Notes under the pieces: generated by a model
The model's database searches: none
Told to the model about the DNA's origin: nothing
The model's input: the letters and a program-made list of their open reading frames with translations, nothing else
Shown here: positions 35,080 through 47,649 of the stretch, one piece after another
Layout of the letters: each line of letters starts with the position of its first letter
Position numbering within the stretch: position 1 is the stretch's first letter
Position numbers and translations under genes: made by a program
From: Stercorarius parasiticus
Taxonomy: Eukaryota > Chordata > Aves > Charadriiformes > Stercorariidae
DNA length: 64,000 nt
Direction: 5' to 3'
Assembly: GCA_013396915.1 (NCBI GenBank)
Contig: VWZL01004634.1
Span: forward strand, 62,001-126,000

Positions 35080-38000
35080 TTCCTGAAACACCGAGGATGG
35101 ATGTAATTTCATTAAATAAGTTCCCATTTCAGTCATCCATGGGAGAAGCAAAGACAATACTGTGCAATTTAGTTGCCTAAATTTTTAACACATACATTTT
35201 GCAAACAACCTGAAAATCACTCATCCAGTGTAATGATTATCAACAGATTCTGACTATTAGAAATAAAAGAACAGTTTGACCACCATGGGCAGAAGAGGAC
35301 TACAGCTCTGCATTCAGTTGAACTGCTCTCATGTGTGAAGTTAAGCACCTGTGTGAAGTTTGCAGGCTTGAGGTACACATCTGAAATTATGCTTTGGTCC
35401 ATGAATGATTGAAACTCCAGTATTATGGACAGAATTATCACGTTGTTTCAAAAACCAAATAACAGATATTACAAATGTAATTGCTCTCTTTCATATTCTT
35501 AAAATATAAGACTGAGATCAACCCAGCTCCTTTGGTTATCTGGCTGGGTTGTTTACCACTCTTGGGGTTTTGGTTCTGAGTTTTTTTTTTTGTTTGTTTT
35601 TATTTCAAATAAAGACATTCAACTATTAGCTATTTACAATGACTGATAGAAGTAGCATTAACTTACTGTCAACTAGAAATCAGTTCCTATTTGACCTTCT
35701 GATATGTACTAACCACCTTTCAACTTTAAAGAGAATTTCATCTCATCGTGGCGTTGACATAAATTAGTAAATAGAAAGTATCTTCCTTTGACATTTTCCA
35801 CTGCAAGTACATGATCAGCAGAGTCTTACGTTCAGTGATTTTAATTTAATAGGTTTATCCCTGTGGTAGATATGGTATTCATTTAAACTGACCTTGCTTT
35901 ATTTGAATTATTGTTCAGATTTGCACAAGTACAAATGACCTAATCTTACAAAATACATTTTCTGATCGACATAAGCAAACAGTCTGAGGAAGCAATTATG
36001 TAAAAGAAATGCTTTTAGGCAACAAATGGGTCTATAAATAAACAAGTACTTCCTAATCACAGGCTTAAAAAGTGTGCCATTTTTTCTTTTTTAATAAAAA
36101 AAAATAGTTAAACTCAATGAATTTTAATGTTCCTGAAAGTGAAGGGCCAGGAGTACTTTGGGAAATTGAGTACAGTAAAAGCAAAAGCTGCACCAGCTTT
36201 TTGCCAAAGTTCAGCCAGCATAGCTTCATCTAACCGGTACTACCTCTGACTTTCCAGGTCTGCACAGATCAGCAAGAAATTATATGGAAAAAAACTGGCT
36301 GTTTTTTTATTTTGAACCTGTAGGAGGGAAGGAGATTTTTTTGCAAGTCAAAAGGTTTGGTTTGTTTTCCCAAAGTGAAAGGCAATGCAAAAATACACCA
36401 CCCTACACGCTTTTGTGTTTTTTCTATTTTTTCCATTCCCAGTTCCTTGGGATCCTATTATTTATTTGGATTTATGCACTTTTTCCTAAATAAAGGAAGG
36501 ATGTGAGGAAATACATTAAAAAATGTGTGTGAAGGGGAACTTTTATCCACCCTTGGTATTTGGGGAAAAAAGTAATTGTTAACAGTTGGAAAGGTATTAT
36601 TAGGTCATGTATTACCAGTTGTGTCAATGTGCGTGAGAAGAAAAGCAATAGGCAAAGCTTCATGCTGGAGAAATCAGTGTAAAAAAATTATTTTCTCACC
36701 GTGAATAAATCAAGACTACTTAACTAAAGATGATGGATAGTTCCACAGTTGTACATTGGTATGAGCAGAGTCTCAAGTCTAGGAAGAAGAAGGTGGGTGA
36801 AAAGGCAAAAGTCACTTGACATGAGAAGGAGAAATTATGCTGCTAAAGAAAGAGAGGAAGAGCAACATGACAGAAATAAAAGCAGGTTAGAGATATCCAT
36901 CTGTGGAAAGAAGATAAATAGATGCATTTATGGAGAGTATACGATGTCAGGGAGATGAGAGGGAAAGAATCTTAAATACAACCCAAAGAAACGCAGGAAG
37001 GCAGAAACAGAAATGCTAAAGCTGAGCATGAACCCAAACTCCACATACTAACTCCTCCAAAAACATGTGCCTGCTTTGCCCTGGCTTGTTTGCAGGAGCG
37101 TGGCTTGGGCTGTATCTCACACAAGGGGGTGACCCCTGGGTGTGAGGGACTGGCTGGCACTGGGACTTCACATTTTGTGAAGGTCACGATCCTCGGTTTG
37201 ATGCTGGCTTCCTGTAAAGCAGTACATAGCACATGGCTAGGACAGCTGACAAGTAACAAGTTGCTCTGTCTAACGATACTCATAAATGCAGATGTTTTTC
37301 TCTCCTGGTTTCCTTTGTCCCAGAAGGTGGTATGAATTATCAGGAGGATATGTCTTCCCAAGTCTATAGCTCTTTAGATACCTAAAACCAAGAATGTCTT
37401 TTCACATGCACCTTGATGTTCTTCCAATGTCTGTCTTAGATAAAAGACTCCAGGAGAAGAGACTGTTTTCATCTTCATTGTGCTGCGGCTGCTATAGGGG
37501 CACCGCAAAAGGAGGTGTCCAGGTACTAAGGAACTTATATATTGTGTAAATGAAAGGCATGTCTCTATGAGGATTAGGGGTGCCAGCATGGTGCCGCCTC
37601 AGAGGGCATCTGTCTCCGAGCAGGCAAGGTGGGCAGGTCTTTGTCTGTGGCACTGCAGTCCTCCAGGAAGGACAGGACATGTTTGTCACATCTCCAGGTG
37701 ACTGCCTACACAACATGGGCAGAAGAGCTTTGTTGATGTAAGTCAATACATTGTTTATGTTGCTCATGGCAATGTCTTTCTAGCTTTGATGCATAAGATG
37801 AGAAGAACATATGCAGTGTCCCTGGAGAAAGAAGTGCCTTTTAGATGTACAAATAAGGTAGTTGTTTACAAATCCGTCCCTGACAGGAGAGAGGGAGAAA
37901 ATGCTAGGCACAGGAGAAGCAGCATGTTAAGCAAATGTTTAAGCTTTGTCTCTAAGATACCTTCTGCTCTTTCTAAAATAAGTATGCATGTATGTTAGAG

Positions 38001-39590
38001 AAAAAAAGTATCAAAGTGCAAATACTTACAGGAGAGACACAGCGTAAAATGCTGGGTTAGATACTTGCTCATTTCCTCAAACTTCTGAGTTTCTCAGATA
38101 CCTCTCCTTTGCATACTTTGGACCATGGAAGTTGTTTCCATGGTGACAAATAGATGTTATGTTTATTTACTGGGCAGCGAGGAATGACAATGTCAGCAAA
38201 TGGCATTTCTGTTCCTTTCTTTTTTTCTTTTTTTTTTTTTCAAGGGAGATGTGTTTTAATTAATGAAACTGGCAACAGTGGCAGCAGCAGTTTTTCAGAA
38301 CCCTTCCCAGCCCAAACTGTGAGTGCGTATGTGTGAAACAAGAATAGACAGCAGTTACTGTGACTGTGTGATTCTCCCATTAGCCTTCCAAAGCCTTTTG
38401 CTCTATTTGGTATGCACATAGGTTCTTGTGAACAGCACTGCCTGTGAAGTGTCAAGGAGATTTCAGGCTTTACTCATGGGTAAGGACCTAAATATTTCTT
38501 GCATTAAGTGCGTGGCCTTTTCTTCAACCCTCCCACACATCTGTTCTTGTTGACAGCTCTCCTACATTGTCCATAAAAAATGATCTGATTGATAGCAAAA
38601 ACTCCTGTAGTTGATACTGCTCTAGTAAAAATAAATAAATAAATAAACTTCATATCTGGAGTAGACTGCGCAAAGTAGGAAAGAGAGATTTTCAGGAGGA
38701 GTCTTCTGAAAGAAGAGAACAGGGTCTGAAGAAAACCCGAGTTTGGGCAGATTGGCTTATGGATTTTATCCCTTTTGGAACTTTTCCTGAGGCTCCATAA
38801 AATGTATTTGTTTTGTAATAGCCACAGGCTGCTGCTGAAATGAATGAACAATGAATTGAATACCAGTCCGAATCCCTCTGCAGTCTCTTGGGGTTTCCTA
38901 TCAGCTCTGCTGGGTGACACATGCACCAGTGGGAAAGTGGAAGCCACTAGATCCAGTCATTGCTCCTTCTCGCATCCCTCTCTGTAGAAAACTGGTGTGG
39001 GACTTGCTTCTCCTAACCCTGGACAGCTATGGTGCTGATGCCTGGCTTCACCTCGTCTCCCCCCGTTCCCTTGGCAGGTAGTGAAGCGTCCCACTGAGAT
39101 TCAGGAAGGGTGTAAAATTTTTCCAGGGATTTTTGTAGTTGATCCTTTCCGCCCTCCTGCCTTACGTGCTTGAACCAGAGCTGGCTGGTATCTGGCTGTA
39201 TCTGTCAAAACAGTGGGACCAGCAAGGCAAACAGTTGCATGCAATACTAACAAGCTGGAGGCAGAAGCTGATGATAATAGTCAGGGACAGACTGGATATA
39301 AGTTTCAATGACTGACTAACTTTCAAGAGCAGTGAACAGATAGACTCCTACTATTTTGCTTTTCCTCATACAACAGTTTCGCAGATCTACTTCAGTTCTG
39401 AATGTGCTGTAACATCTCAAACTTGTATTACTGGATAACTACAGAAACATGAGGATAAAGGGGAAGAATTACATAAAAACTAAACGAATGTATGGCTGGA
39501 GGAAAAAAAAAATCAGAGAAAAAAAAATTACACACCCCCCCTAAAAAGAAACAACCTAAGCAAACAAACTCTATTAGCTCAAGAACCATA
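35080..39590. other. Unique sequence with simple repeats, no gene recognised
   Basis: AT-rich DNA with several homopolymer or short-unit tracts: T-rich 35581-35605, T-rich 38217-38240, AAAT repeat 38627-38647, A-rich 39501-39545. An inverted repeat at 35519-35527/35543-35551 and an X-box-like element at 38134-38147 are noted in Part 2. Open frames at 36972-37361 and 38504-38947 on the minus strand lack domains. Confidence 0.4.
38627..38647. repeat. (AAAT)n microsatellite
   Basis: Five consecutive AAAT-type units starting after TCTAGT. Simple tetranucleotide repeat. Confidence 0.85.
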
Positions 39591-39591
39591 G

Positions 39592-39885
39592 TGTACTGGT
39601 TTTAGCTGGGATACAGTTAATTTTCTTCACAGTAGCTTGTATGGTACTATGATTTGGATTTGTGATGAAAAAAATGTTGGTAACATAAGGATGTTTTAAG
39701 TATTGCTGAGCAGGACTTATGCAGCATCAAGGCCTTTTCTGTTTCTCACGCTGCCCTGCCAGCGAGTGGGCTGGGGGGGCACAAGAAGTTGGGGGACGAC
39801 GCAGCTGGGACAGCTGACCCCAACTGACCAAAGGGATATCCCAGACCATATGATGTTGTGCTCAGCAGTAAAAGCCAGAGGGGGA
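39592..39885 (+). mobile_element. Truncated LTR of an avian endogenous retrovirus
   Basis: It begins with a plausible LTR terminus TGTACTGGTTTTAGCTGGGA and continues through blocks I recognise from a common bird LTR family: ACAGTTAATTTTCTTCACAG, ATTGCTGAGCAGGACTTATG, AAGGCCTTTTCTG, CAGCTGACCCCAACTGACCA, AAGGGATATCCCAGACCATA. Similarity ends soon after the position where the promoter TATA element should lie, which here reads AGTAAAAGCC. The 3' part of U3 together with R and U5, the second LTR and all internal genes are absent, so it is an isolated remnant. I believe the family is ERVL- or ERVK-like; the class is not certain by eye. Confidence 0.85.
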
Positions 39886-39889
39886 AGGC

Positions 39890-42800
39890 TAACAAAGATA
39901 CACTAAAATGGTACCTGTATGTTTCACAGACCTGGCTGATTTTCTCAGCAGAAGCAAAATCCAGTCTCCAGCCAAAAGATACACAAATCTACACCAGTTG
40001 AAACAGAGTCAGCACTTTCCCACAGCTTTTTATAGTCTGGCATATGTGTGTGCATATATGTATACACACGCAATTATGGAGAGAGGAAGAGACTGGCCTC
40101 TCTATAACCGATTACAAAATCAGTGTTTCATTTGAGCTTGGAGATGTTTTATTTCTGCAACTTGGTTGGGTTTTTTTCCTCCAAGTGTTCTGTGTTATGG
40201 ACCTGTCCTCACATTTCTTCAGGCACCCATCTGCCTGCTGGACCTTGGATCCTAGACCGGGATTTGCTGTCTCCATGCAAATTTGCAGAAAGCTAACCCA
40301 GAAAATGTTAAATACAGAGGCCAGTTTGTAGGCCATAGCAAAGACACACAAGAGAATATGTTCTCTACTTTAAGATACTGTAACCCTGATTAGGCCCTGT
40401 TTCCAACTGCCAGTGAATTTAATTATGGATATTTGATCCTTACATCTTGAAAATATATTTGGTGGTCTTTTTTCCCCCTTTCTGTCTGCTACATCAGGAC
40501 CACCTAAAGCTGCCACATCTCCACAGTCACAGGAATGTAAAACTCTCACTACTGCATGGAATTAAAAAATGCAAAGTTCTATTTGCATCAGCTCCTCTAA
40601 AACCATTTTTGTGTGTTTTAGCAAGGAAGTCTTCAGACTAATGTCAGACAGATCCCTGGGATGGCTATTACATTCCACCTATCATGGGATCAGAAGAGTC
40701 TGTGTAGTTGACTTTGGCCCTGAGACAAAAAACCTTGTGGCATGGTATCAAGAAAAGGGGGAGAGAATAACAAGGAGAACGAAGAAATGACTTGGCCAAG
40801 CAAGAAAACGTGAAGTTGGAGCCAAGCCAAAACCAGCCCCGAGACACAATTTGAACTGTGAACAGCCCTGGGGCAGCTGGCCCGTTGCTCGCCGGGGGTC
40901 GGTAGGTGTGCAGCGGTGCTGGACCAGGGAAGCTTGCACCCTCCCTCCAGCTCCTCCAGCCCCATCCACCCTCACTCAGGGCAGAGATGCCGGACATCAG
41001 CCCCAAGCCAGACTGGAAGCCAAAAGGGGAAAAGAAAAACATGCAGGAGAATTTATGAGGGTGTTTGATTGAATTTTAATGACACTGACGAGTGTTGTGC
41101 CGCCAGGGCTCTCAGTGCATTTGAAGGAAAGAGCAGCTACTTGATTTTGGGATGTGGTGGACTTCTCTGATCTTGACAAAGGACAGCAAGGCCTCTCAGG
41201 AGGAGACTGACTGAACTTGGTAGGTGCACTGATAAGGAGAAACTCTGGTGCATACAGGGAAGCTTTAGATAACATCACTGCTCCCGCATCACTCTCCAGC
41301 CTCTCCCTCCCACAAAAAAATGTGCCTCTTGGAGACTGGGGACATATTGGGGAATTATGTATTCCCATGCTTAGTGTTTCTTAAAGGTCTGGTCCAAAGG
41401 CCTTGGAAGTCTTTCAGTTGACTGCAATGGTCGATGGCTCCAGCTGACACTGTCTTTTATATGGCTTTTACCAAGAACTTCATAATGATGTGTTGACACT
41501 TCATAGCATCCCTCTGAGTTTAGGCTTCATGAGGAAACTGCTTTCCCAGCTCATTTGTTTTGACAATCATGTTGTTTTTCATGCCAAAAAAGGAAGAATC
41601 TATCTGCACATCCAGGTTCTGTGACCTTCATGTAAAACTAGAAGGAAAAAAGATTTGCAGAACTGGTGCTCTTATTCCTCCCACAGCAAACCTACAAGAT
41701 CATTCCTCTGCTGGTCTTTGATCATCCGTATTGGATCACATGCAGGCAAGGCCAGCCTGAACACAGAAAAGATGACGTAGGGAAATGAGGCAGAGGTGGG
41801 TGTCACAACAGGAGGGAGGAGTGGAAAGTGGTCCAAGGATGGGCTGGTGGCACCAGAAAGACCAGCAGAGGACCATGAAATGGATCGCCGCATTGGACAG
41901 TGGCATGTTCTGATAAGAATCAGAACGGTACAAAACCAAATGGAATAACTAGACTAGACATCTAAAACATACTTGTTCCAACCTGAGTAACCACCTCACT
42001 ACTCATCATTACAAAGGCTTTTAGTTTGTAGCATAAGATCTCACTGGCTGGCAGATTTGAGATGGAGGGACACTCAGGAGAGCCACCTGCCCTTACTAAG
42101 TGCCTAAAGCTTAGAGAGTCTGAGGAATCAGCATCATCCTTTATCTGTGACTGAGCCATTGCAGTTCTTGATCAATAGAGATTATGGTTACAAATTCTGG
42201 TCATTTATTTAGACCTAAAACCAGGCAAGCAAATACTAAGCTAAATAGGTAAGTGATCTATCTAAATTTTCTCACAAGAGAAAATGAAAAGGGAAAAAAT
42301 GTCTTTCTGTAGTGTACAAGCTCTCTTTCACCTACCTAGTCTCTTTTCTCCAGCTGGGTTCCTCCAGGCAAATGTAAGTCTTCTGTGTGACTGTGAGATT
42401 TTTCCCTTGCTGTATATTTCCAGATGCAAATTTGTCCAAATTGAATCCTAGGAAGCCAAAATCTTGAGCATCTGCAAGTGATCTAGCTAGCCCAATGGCT
42501 AGCATGAGCTGCAGAGAGAGGATCCTACTACAGGTTGCCACTTACGTTGGATTGTGTGCCTGCAGGAAAATAAGAGAGCTCTGCCACACAGACAGTTCTG
42601 TTGTTATTCAAAGGAAAAAAGGTTTCTCCCTAACTTGAGTGACTTAATGAGAGTCCTTGTCAAGATGGTGGCTGAAGTTGGTAGGATTGGGCAAAATTAG
42701 ACTCTGATAGCCTTTAGTTCGATCTGCCATTTTGGGAAGGAAACTACAAATGGCTGATTCAGTTTAAAGATGACTTTTATTCTGTGCAGACATCTGAAAG

Positions 42801-44860
42801 ATAACTGTATGCCCCTTTTCTCACATCTTCAGTAGTTCTTACAGTTCTTGGTCTTCACTGGGAAAAATAGGAATTTCAAGGTTCAAGATCCAAATGTGAC
42901 TCCAGTTTCTATGCTGACAGGTTTTTTTCTTTCCAGTGTGCTGATGAGAAAGATCCTTCAAAACCGTCTGTGCGAACAGAAGAATATATGTGCTGTTAGA
43001 TGCTTTCCTTTTACATATTAGAAAAGGTGGTGCTGAAGGACCTGGGAGATTTCAGGGTTTCTCTGTCTCAATATAATAGACTTTCAGTAGCGTGCACTTT
43101 TGGTAGACCCAGGCTGCAAGTCAGTGCAATATACATGATGTACAACCATCACTCGTTACTGGAATTGCCCTTTGATATGTTAGTAGACCTGTGACCTTTC
43201 TGAAAACATTAATTTACACAGCAACTGCTGGCATAGATAGCCGACAGGAAGGGTTGAAATGAACAACATTTGCATTACACACAATCATTCTTTAAAACAG
43301 GAAGTTAGACGGTAAATCATGAAAAGATAGTGTGCATGTGCATGAGTTGGGATCCTTAAGTAACCAAAACACCAAGAGATCTGTCAAGTAACTTGAAATT
43401 CATAAGCATTTTCCAAATGCATTTCCAAGAACAGCATCCAGTCTCCAGTATGGAGCACGCTGCTGCAGCAGTCATTTAAAATTTTGCTAAATCATTCTGC
43501 GACTCTCTAACCAGTACTAATAGCTTTTAGGCTGGCTGGCAATCTCACGCCAATAGGAAGCATTGCATAGGCTTCCAGACCATTTATGTGTGTGGGTGAG
43601 TGAGAGAGAGCACCGCAGATTTAATTTAGTGCCCTTGGTGGCTTTCAGTAGAATATATATATATTAATCACTTGTGACTTCTGGTTTGGGGGATGGGGGT
43701 TCAGCTGGAGTCCAGAAAAATCAAATGAAACTCATAAAGATGAAAGTTGTCTTTATTTCATTTGCTGATTTTAAGCAGCAAATTATTTCTTACCCATCCT
43801 TGCATGATAACTGGTAAATGTACTGAAATGGGTTATTTGAGTTTCAATGGACTCTCTGGGCAATCACACAGTAACTGGAGTTCAGAATGTGCCCTATAGG
43901 TACGATTGCTAATCGCATTGCTCAGATAATTTCTGTCTGGGAGAAACACATTGCTGGCATCTTGCAACGAGGAGGCAGGGCCGTCTTTAGCTGTGTCTGG
44001 CATGGGGTCCCCAAGCAGACAAGAGGCTGTGGCACAGCTCTGAAAATGTGAGCCATTGACTCAGCTGCAGGGAGCAAGAAATGGGAGTAAATTGTGTGAG
44101 ATGGATGAGACTCAGTAGGTCTGTAGGCAACATTACTCTGCAGATGAGAGTCACTTCATCAGACATTAGGCTTTGAATATTACACTTTAATTTGGTTGAG
44201 TAGTGGCTCTCCGTTGCCCTCAGAGGGCAATTTATCCTATCCGGTGCTAAGGACTTGCATTTCCAGAACATGAGTCATCTTCGTATCCGTGGATAAAATA
44301 ACTCACCTTCTGCAGGTGCCTTTGAGCAGTGGATAGAGCCTGGCTTAGACTTGCACAACCAACTCCTTGGTGATTATGGTTAGGATCAGAGGTGTCATGC
44401 CAAGGGCTGAGTTTAATTCAATAAGCTCCAGGGCAGAACGGTCTTGGGGAGGGGTTCGGTTATAAGAAACTAAATCTGGAGTGGGGATGAAACTACAGGT
44501 GTCTGTGCTGGTGTGGCTGAGAGCAGACCATGCCCGTAGTCTGCATATTACAACTGTGAGGACACTTTAGTGATTCTTTTTATCTCACATCTACAGAAAG
44601 CAAGGAAGAATTGTGTTAAACAAGTGAAAAGAGCACAAGGAGGCTTCGGGACTAGTAGGGACTGGGAGTGTCCTGTGCTCAGAGTGACACTACTGGTACC
44701 TACAGCCAGAGCTGCCCAGGTGGTACTGCTGGCAGAGAGGGCATCTGCCCTTTTGTCCTTCTCACCCAGCAAAACAGTGTTATGTTTGAGCAGCTCTGCT
44801 GCAAAAAAGGGAAAAAAACAATCACCCGACCACAGCTGGTGCCTCCCTCATCCACGTAGC
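39890..44860. other. Unique sequence, no gene recognised
   Basis: Mostly AT-rich, with a GC-richer island at about 40850-40990 containing several CpGs but no promoter architecture. A 14-base segment on the minus strand at about 42548-42561 sits between an excellent acceptor (TATTTTCCTGCAG) and a donor (AAC/GTAAGT); it is too short to call. A TA-rich tract lies at 43655-43668. Confidence 0.4.
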
Positions 44861-44864
44861 TGCT

Positions 44865-44878
44865 GTTGCCATGGCAGC
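44865..44878. promoter_or_regulatory. RFX X-box-like palindrome
   Basis: GTTGCCATGGCAGC differs at one position from the RFX-family consensus GTTGCCATGGCAAC. RFX1-4 dimers bind such X-boxes in ciliary and neuronal enhancers. It lies in a locally GC-rich 500-base stretch. A site match of this quality is uncommon but can arise by chance in 64 kb; no chromatin evidence is available. Confidence 0.35.
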
Positions 44879-44884
44879 AGTCAT

Positions 44885-47280
44885 CACCCTCAGAGGATGC
44901 TCTGGAGGGCCTCCTCCTCCTTGCCTGCTGTTCCCACTGCCCCAGGAGCATCAGGCTGCTCCCATGGAGGCATTGGTGGCAGGTTCCCTCACTGCCTGCC
45001 CTGGGGAGCACTTGGTATCCCCTCACCCAGGACTGTCTACAGTGGTACAGCTGTTTTGCTGACCATTGGCAGCACCATGCAACAGTGGCACAATGGGCTG
45101 CTCTTATTGCACCGGGTGCAGTTACTTCCTGACCTCTTGGTACAGTCTTGTGCATGTCATTGCTAAACATGTTCTTGTACTTGGCATGTATAAGAGCATT
45201 TTGCAGAGTGACAGCATTTCTTTGACCCTTTCAGCTGCAGAGAACAAGTTTTCTATTCCTCTCCGTATGACAATGTTGAAATCTGCCTGCCTTTGCCCAT
45301 TTTTGTGCCTTCATCAGACAGTGGGAGTCAGCAAAGGTTGTACACTTAATTCTCCCAGTTCTTCCTGAAGATCGCAGTGACTGTTTCCTCTTTGAAGTGC
45401 TAAGCTGTACTACTGAATTTGGGAGCCCTGACAACTCTCGAACACTAACAGGCACATACAGGAAATCTTCTGATGGGGTCTTGTTTGCAGAATTCAGAGT
45501 ATGTGGGATGGGTGGATCTTGTGGACCAGTCAGCCCACGACCTGCTTGGTGTTAAGTAATGCAAACCAAAGTATGTTCAGGCTATTTCTGCAATTCAGTT
45601 CCAACTTTTCTCACTTCTTTTAACTTCTTTTCTAGCTAGCTGAAGGCCTGGATCAGACCTAAGTATAAGTTTTAAGCAGGCTTACAGTTGTGGCTATCCA
45701 GGGCCTCGAGGGGTTTTTGTGGCAGGCAGACCATCCCGGTGTAGGTATTGTCTTTTTACTCCCTTCTCCTATGGATGATTCTTATGAATAGGGCATGAGA
45801 AAAGGATGACCTAAAAGTAATGGTGGCAGCTATACAGCAACAAAAGATTTCTCTGTACAGGAGAAATTCTTGGACTTCTTGTCTTCATATTCAAGTGTAT
45901 TTGTTCTCTCTCTGCCCTCATGGGGGGGCAGCTTTAGTTGAAATAGAATAATAATAGAAGTTGACATTATCAACTTTGACTTCATTTAAAATGAAAAAAT
46001 GCTTTGAAAAATATTTTGCTGTTTGAATCCAGACTAACACTAGACTGTCCATTCTCCAGGAAATTCAGACAAAAAAAATCCCAACCATCTCATGAAATTC
46101 CCCTCAGCAGGGATTTTCTTAAAGGAAACAATTATAAAACTATCAAAAATGTCTCACTTCAAGGCTTTCAGAAGGAAACATCACCGGGGGAATTCAAGCT
46201 CTGATATCCATGAGGCACCTCTTCCCCTGCTTCCTACTGTGGGACTCCCTTCTGCCCTTGGACCCCAGCAGCCTTGCGAATCCTGCTTGATGACCTGCAG
46301 CCATGAGGGCTTTTGAGCTCATGGTCCCCGTCTGGGAAACCTGAAGCTTTTTCAGCCTCCAGGATTTTGATGATTGCTAAGTTTAGCAGAGAGAGGAGGG
46401 GAGGGGGTGGGCTGGCAGGAAAGCAGACGGTGTTCTGCTGGAGCCCCTGCAAGGTGAGTGAATATCACCATCCCTTTTGCTGAATGGGCAATTTTCAGCA
46501 GAAAATTGTTGTTGTCAGAATTTTTTCTGCCCAGCTCTTCCCTGTGGGCTTTTAGTGCCAGTTCTTCATGCCCCTACCCTGCCCAGCCTGAGAGTCCCAT
46601 GGAGAGCAAGGTCTCCTGTCCAGCAGACCCACTGCATTGCACAAGTCCGGGAAGGTGGTCCTCCAGGCAGAAATGGGGCAAGCAACCGAGAGCTTTCTAA
46701 TGTGAAGCAGGAGCCTGGGCTTACGGGATATTCATCCTGCAGCACCGAGGAATATCTGCACCAGCATTTCCAGCTAAAATAGTTTTGGGTACTGGACAGG
46801 GATGTTGCTCAAAGGTTCCATTTTTTTGAATGGCAAAAACTTTTCAGTTCTGGAGTAATTGGTGGTTTGTTTTTTTTGTCAAAATCCACCTTTTTTCTCA
46901 AGGAAAGAGAGATATTTTTCATTACTATTTTTGTAGAGCTGAGAATTGGTCTGTCAAAAAGAAAACCACAGCTTTTTGGATTAAAATTGGGTTAAAATGA
47001 GAATATGGATGTGGACTGGATATAGCTTGTACAAAACAGACAGTGAATCTTTAATGAAAACCCTTGTGTTTGCTGCAGCCAAGGTTGTATCTCAATAATA
47101 TTGTCTCGCGTTGAGGCTAAATTGGATTTAGATGTTATCTGTACTGGGATTTCTGCTGCCAGCTTCAAACTGAAATAAACCATATTGGTGCAAGGCATAC
47201 TTAGCATTTACACTTTTTTTTTCATACTGGGTACTCTATTAGTGCTGCTACATCAATTTAGTAAAGAACGCTCTGGAAGC
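44885..47280. other. Unique sequence, no gene recognised
   Basis: The longest open frame of the window (198 codons, plus strand, 44570-45166) begins just upstream and ends here. It starts at GTG, has low-complexity S/C/L-rich composition and overlaps four other long frames, so I treat it as non-coding. At 46356-46453 a pyrimidine-rich acceptor and perfect donor (AAG/GTGAGT) flank 98 bases with one open frame; no domain is visible. Confidence 0.35.
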
Positions 47281-47286
47281 AACTAG

Positions 47287-47646
47287 TCATTTAATAGGAA
47301 ACCCAGAAATATTCAGAGATGGCTTAAGCCAGAAACTTTTATTGCTGCTGCTGACTGTGTCATCTTTAAAATGAAAGAGAGACTGCACAGTGAAATGCCT
47401 GTGATCACTTAGTGTTGTGCCGCAGTTCTCATAATAAGGTTTGAACCCTGCTGTTGTCCAGAAAATCTCCTGGCAGTTCCAGTCTATGTTGTTCTGCATA
47501 TCATGCTGCATGCTGTTAGGGAGTGTTTTTACCCCAGAAATGGAAAGGATGATAGTGGCCCAAATGGTGCTGGTATATCCCATGCCTCTGTCAGGCAGGA
47601 GCAATTGGTTGAAGGAATTCTGCTGAATGTTTCTAATGAAACCCAT
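47287..47646 (-). other. 119-codon ATG-initiated frame, unknown
   Basis: An ATG-started frame on the minus strand ending in TGA, open for about 15 more codons upstream and preceded by an acceptor-like CCACCCATCCACAG. The predicted peptide is not low-complexity. It carries several N-x-S/T sequons (NKS and NIS near its C-terminus) and a short hydrophobic run TIWATIILSISGV. I do not recognise a family. Frames of this length are expected by chance in a window of this size, so coding status is unsupported. Confidence 0.15.
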
Positions 47647-47649
47647 GTT

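Noticed and set aside
35519..35551. Hairpin with a miR-9-like loop word (CCTTTGGTTATCTGGCTG)
   Set aside because: The stem is only nine base pairs, the miR-9-like word sits in the loop and not in a stem arm, and the star sequence is missing. It is not a pre-miRNA.
39012..39036. REST/NRSF-like half motif (ATGGTGCTGA)
   Set aside because: Only the half-site is present; the second half is not at a permitted spacing.
44570..45166. Longest open frame (198 codons, plus strand)
   Set aside because: It starts at GTG, has low-complexity S/C/L-rich translation, is overlapped by several comparable frames on both strands, and shows no domain or splice context. It is best explained by locally higher GC.
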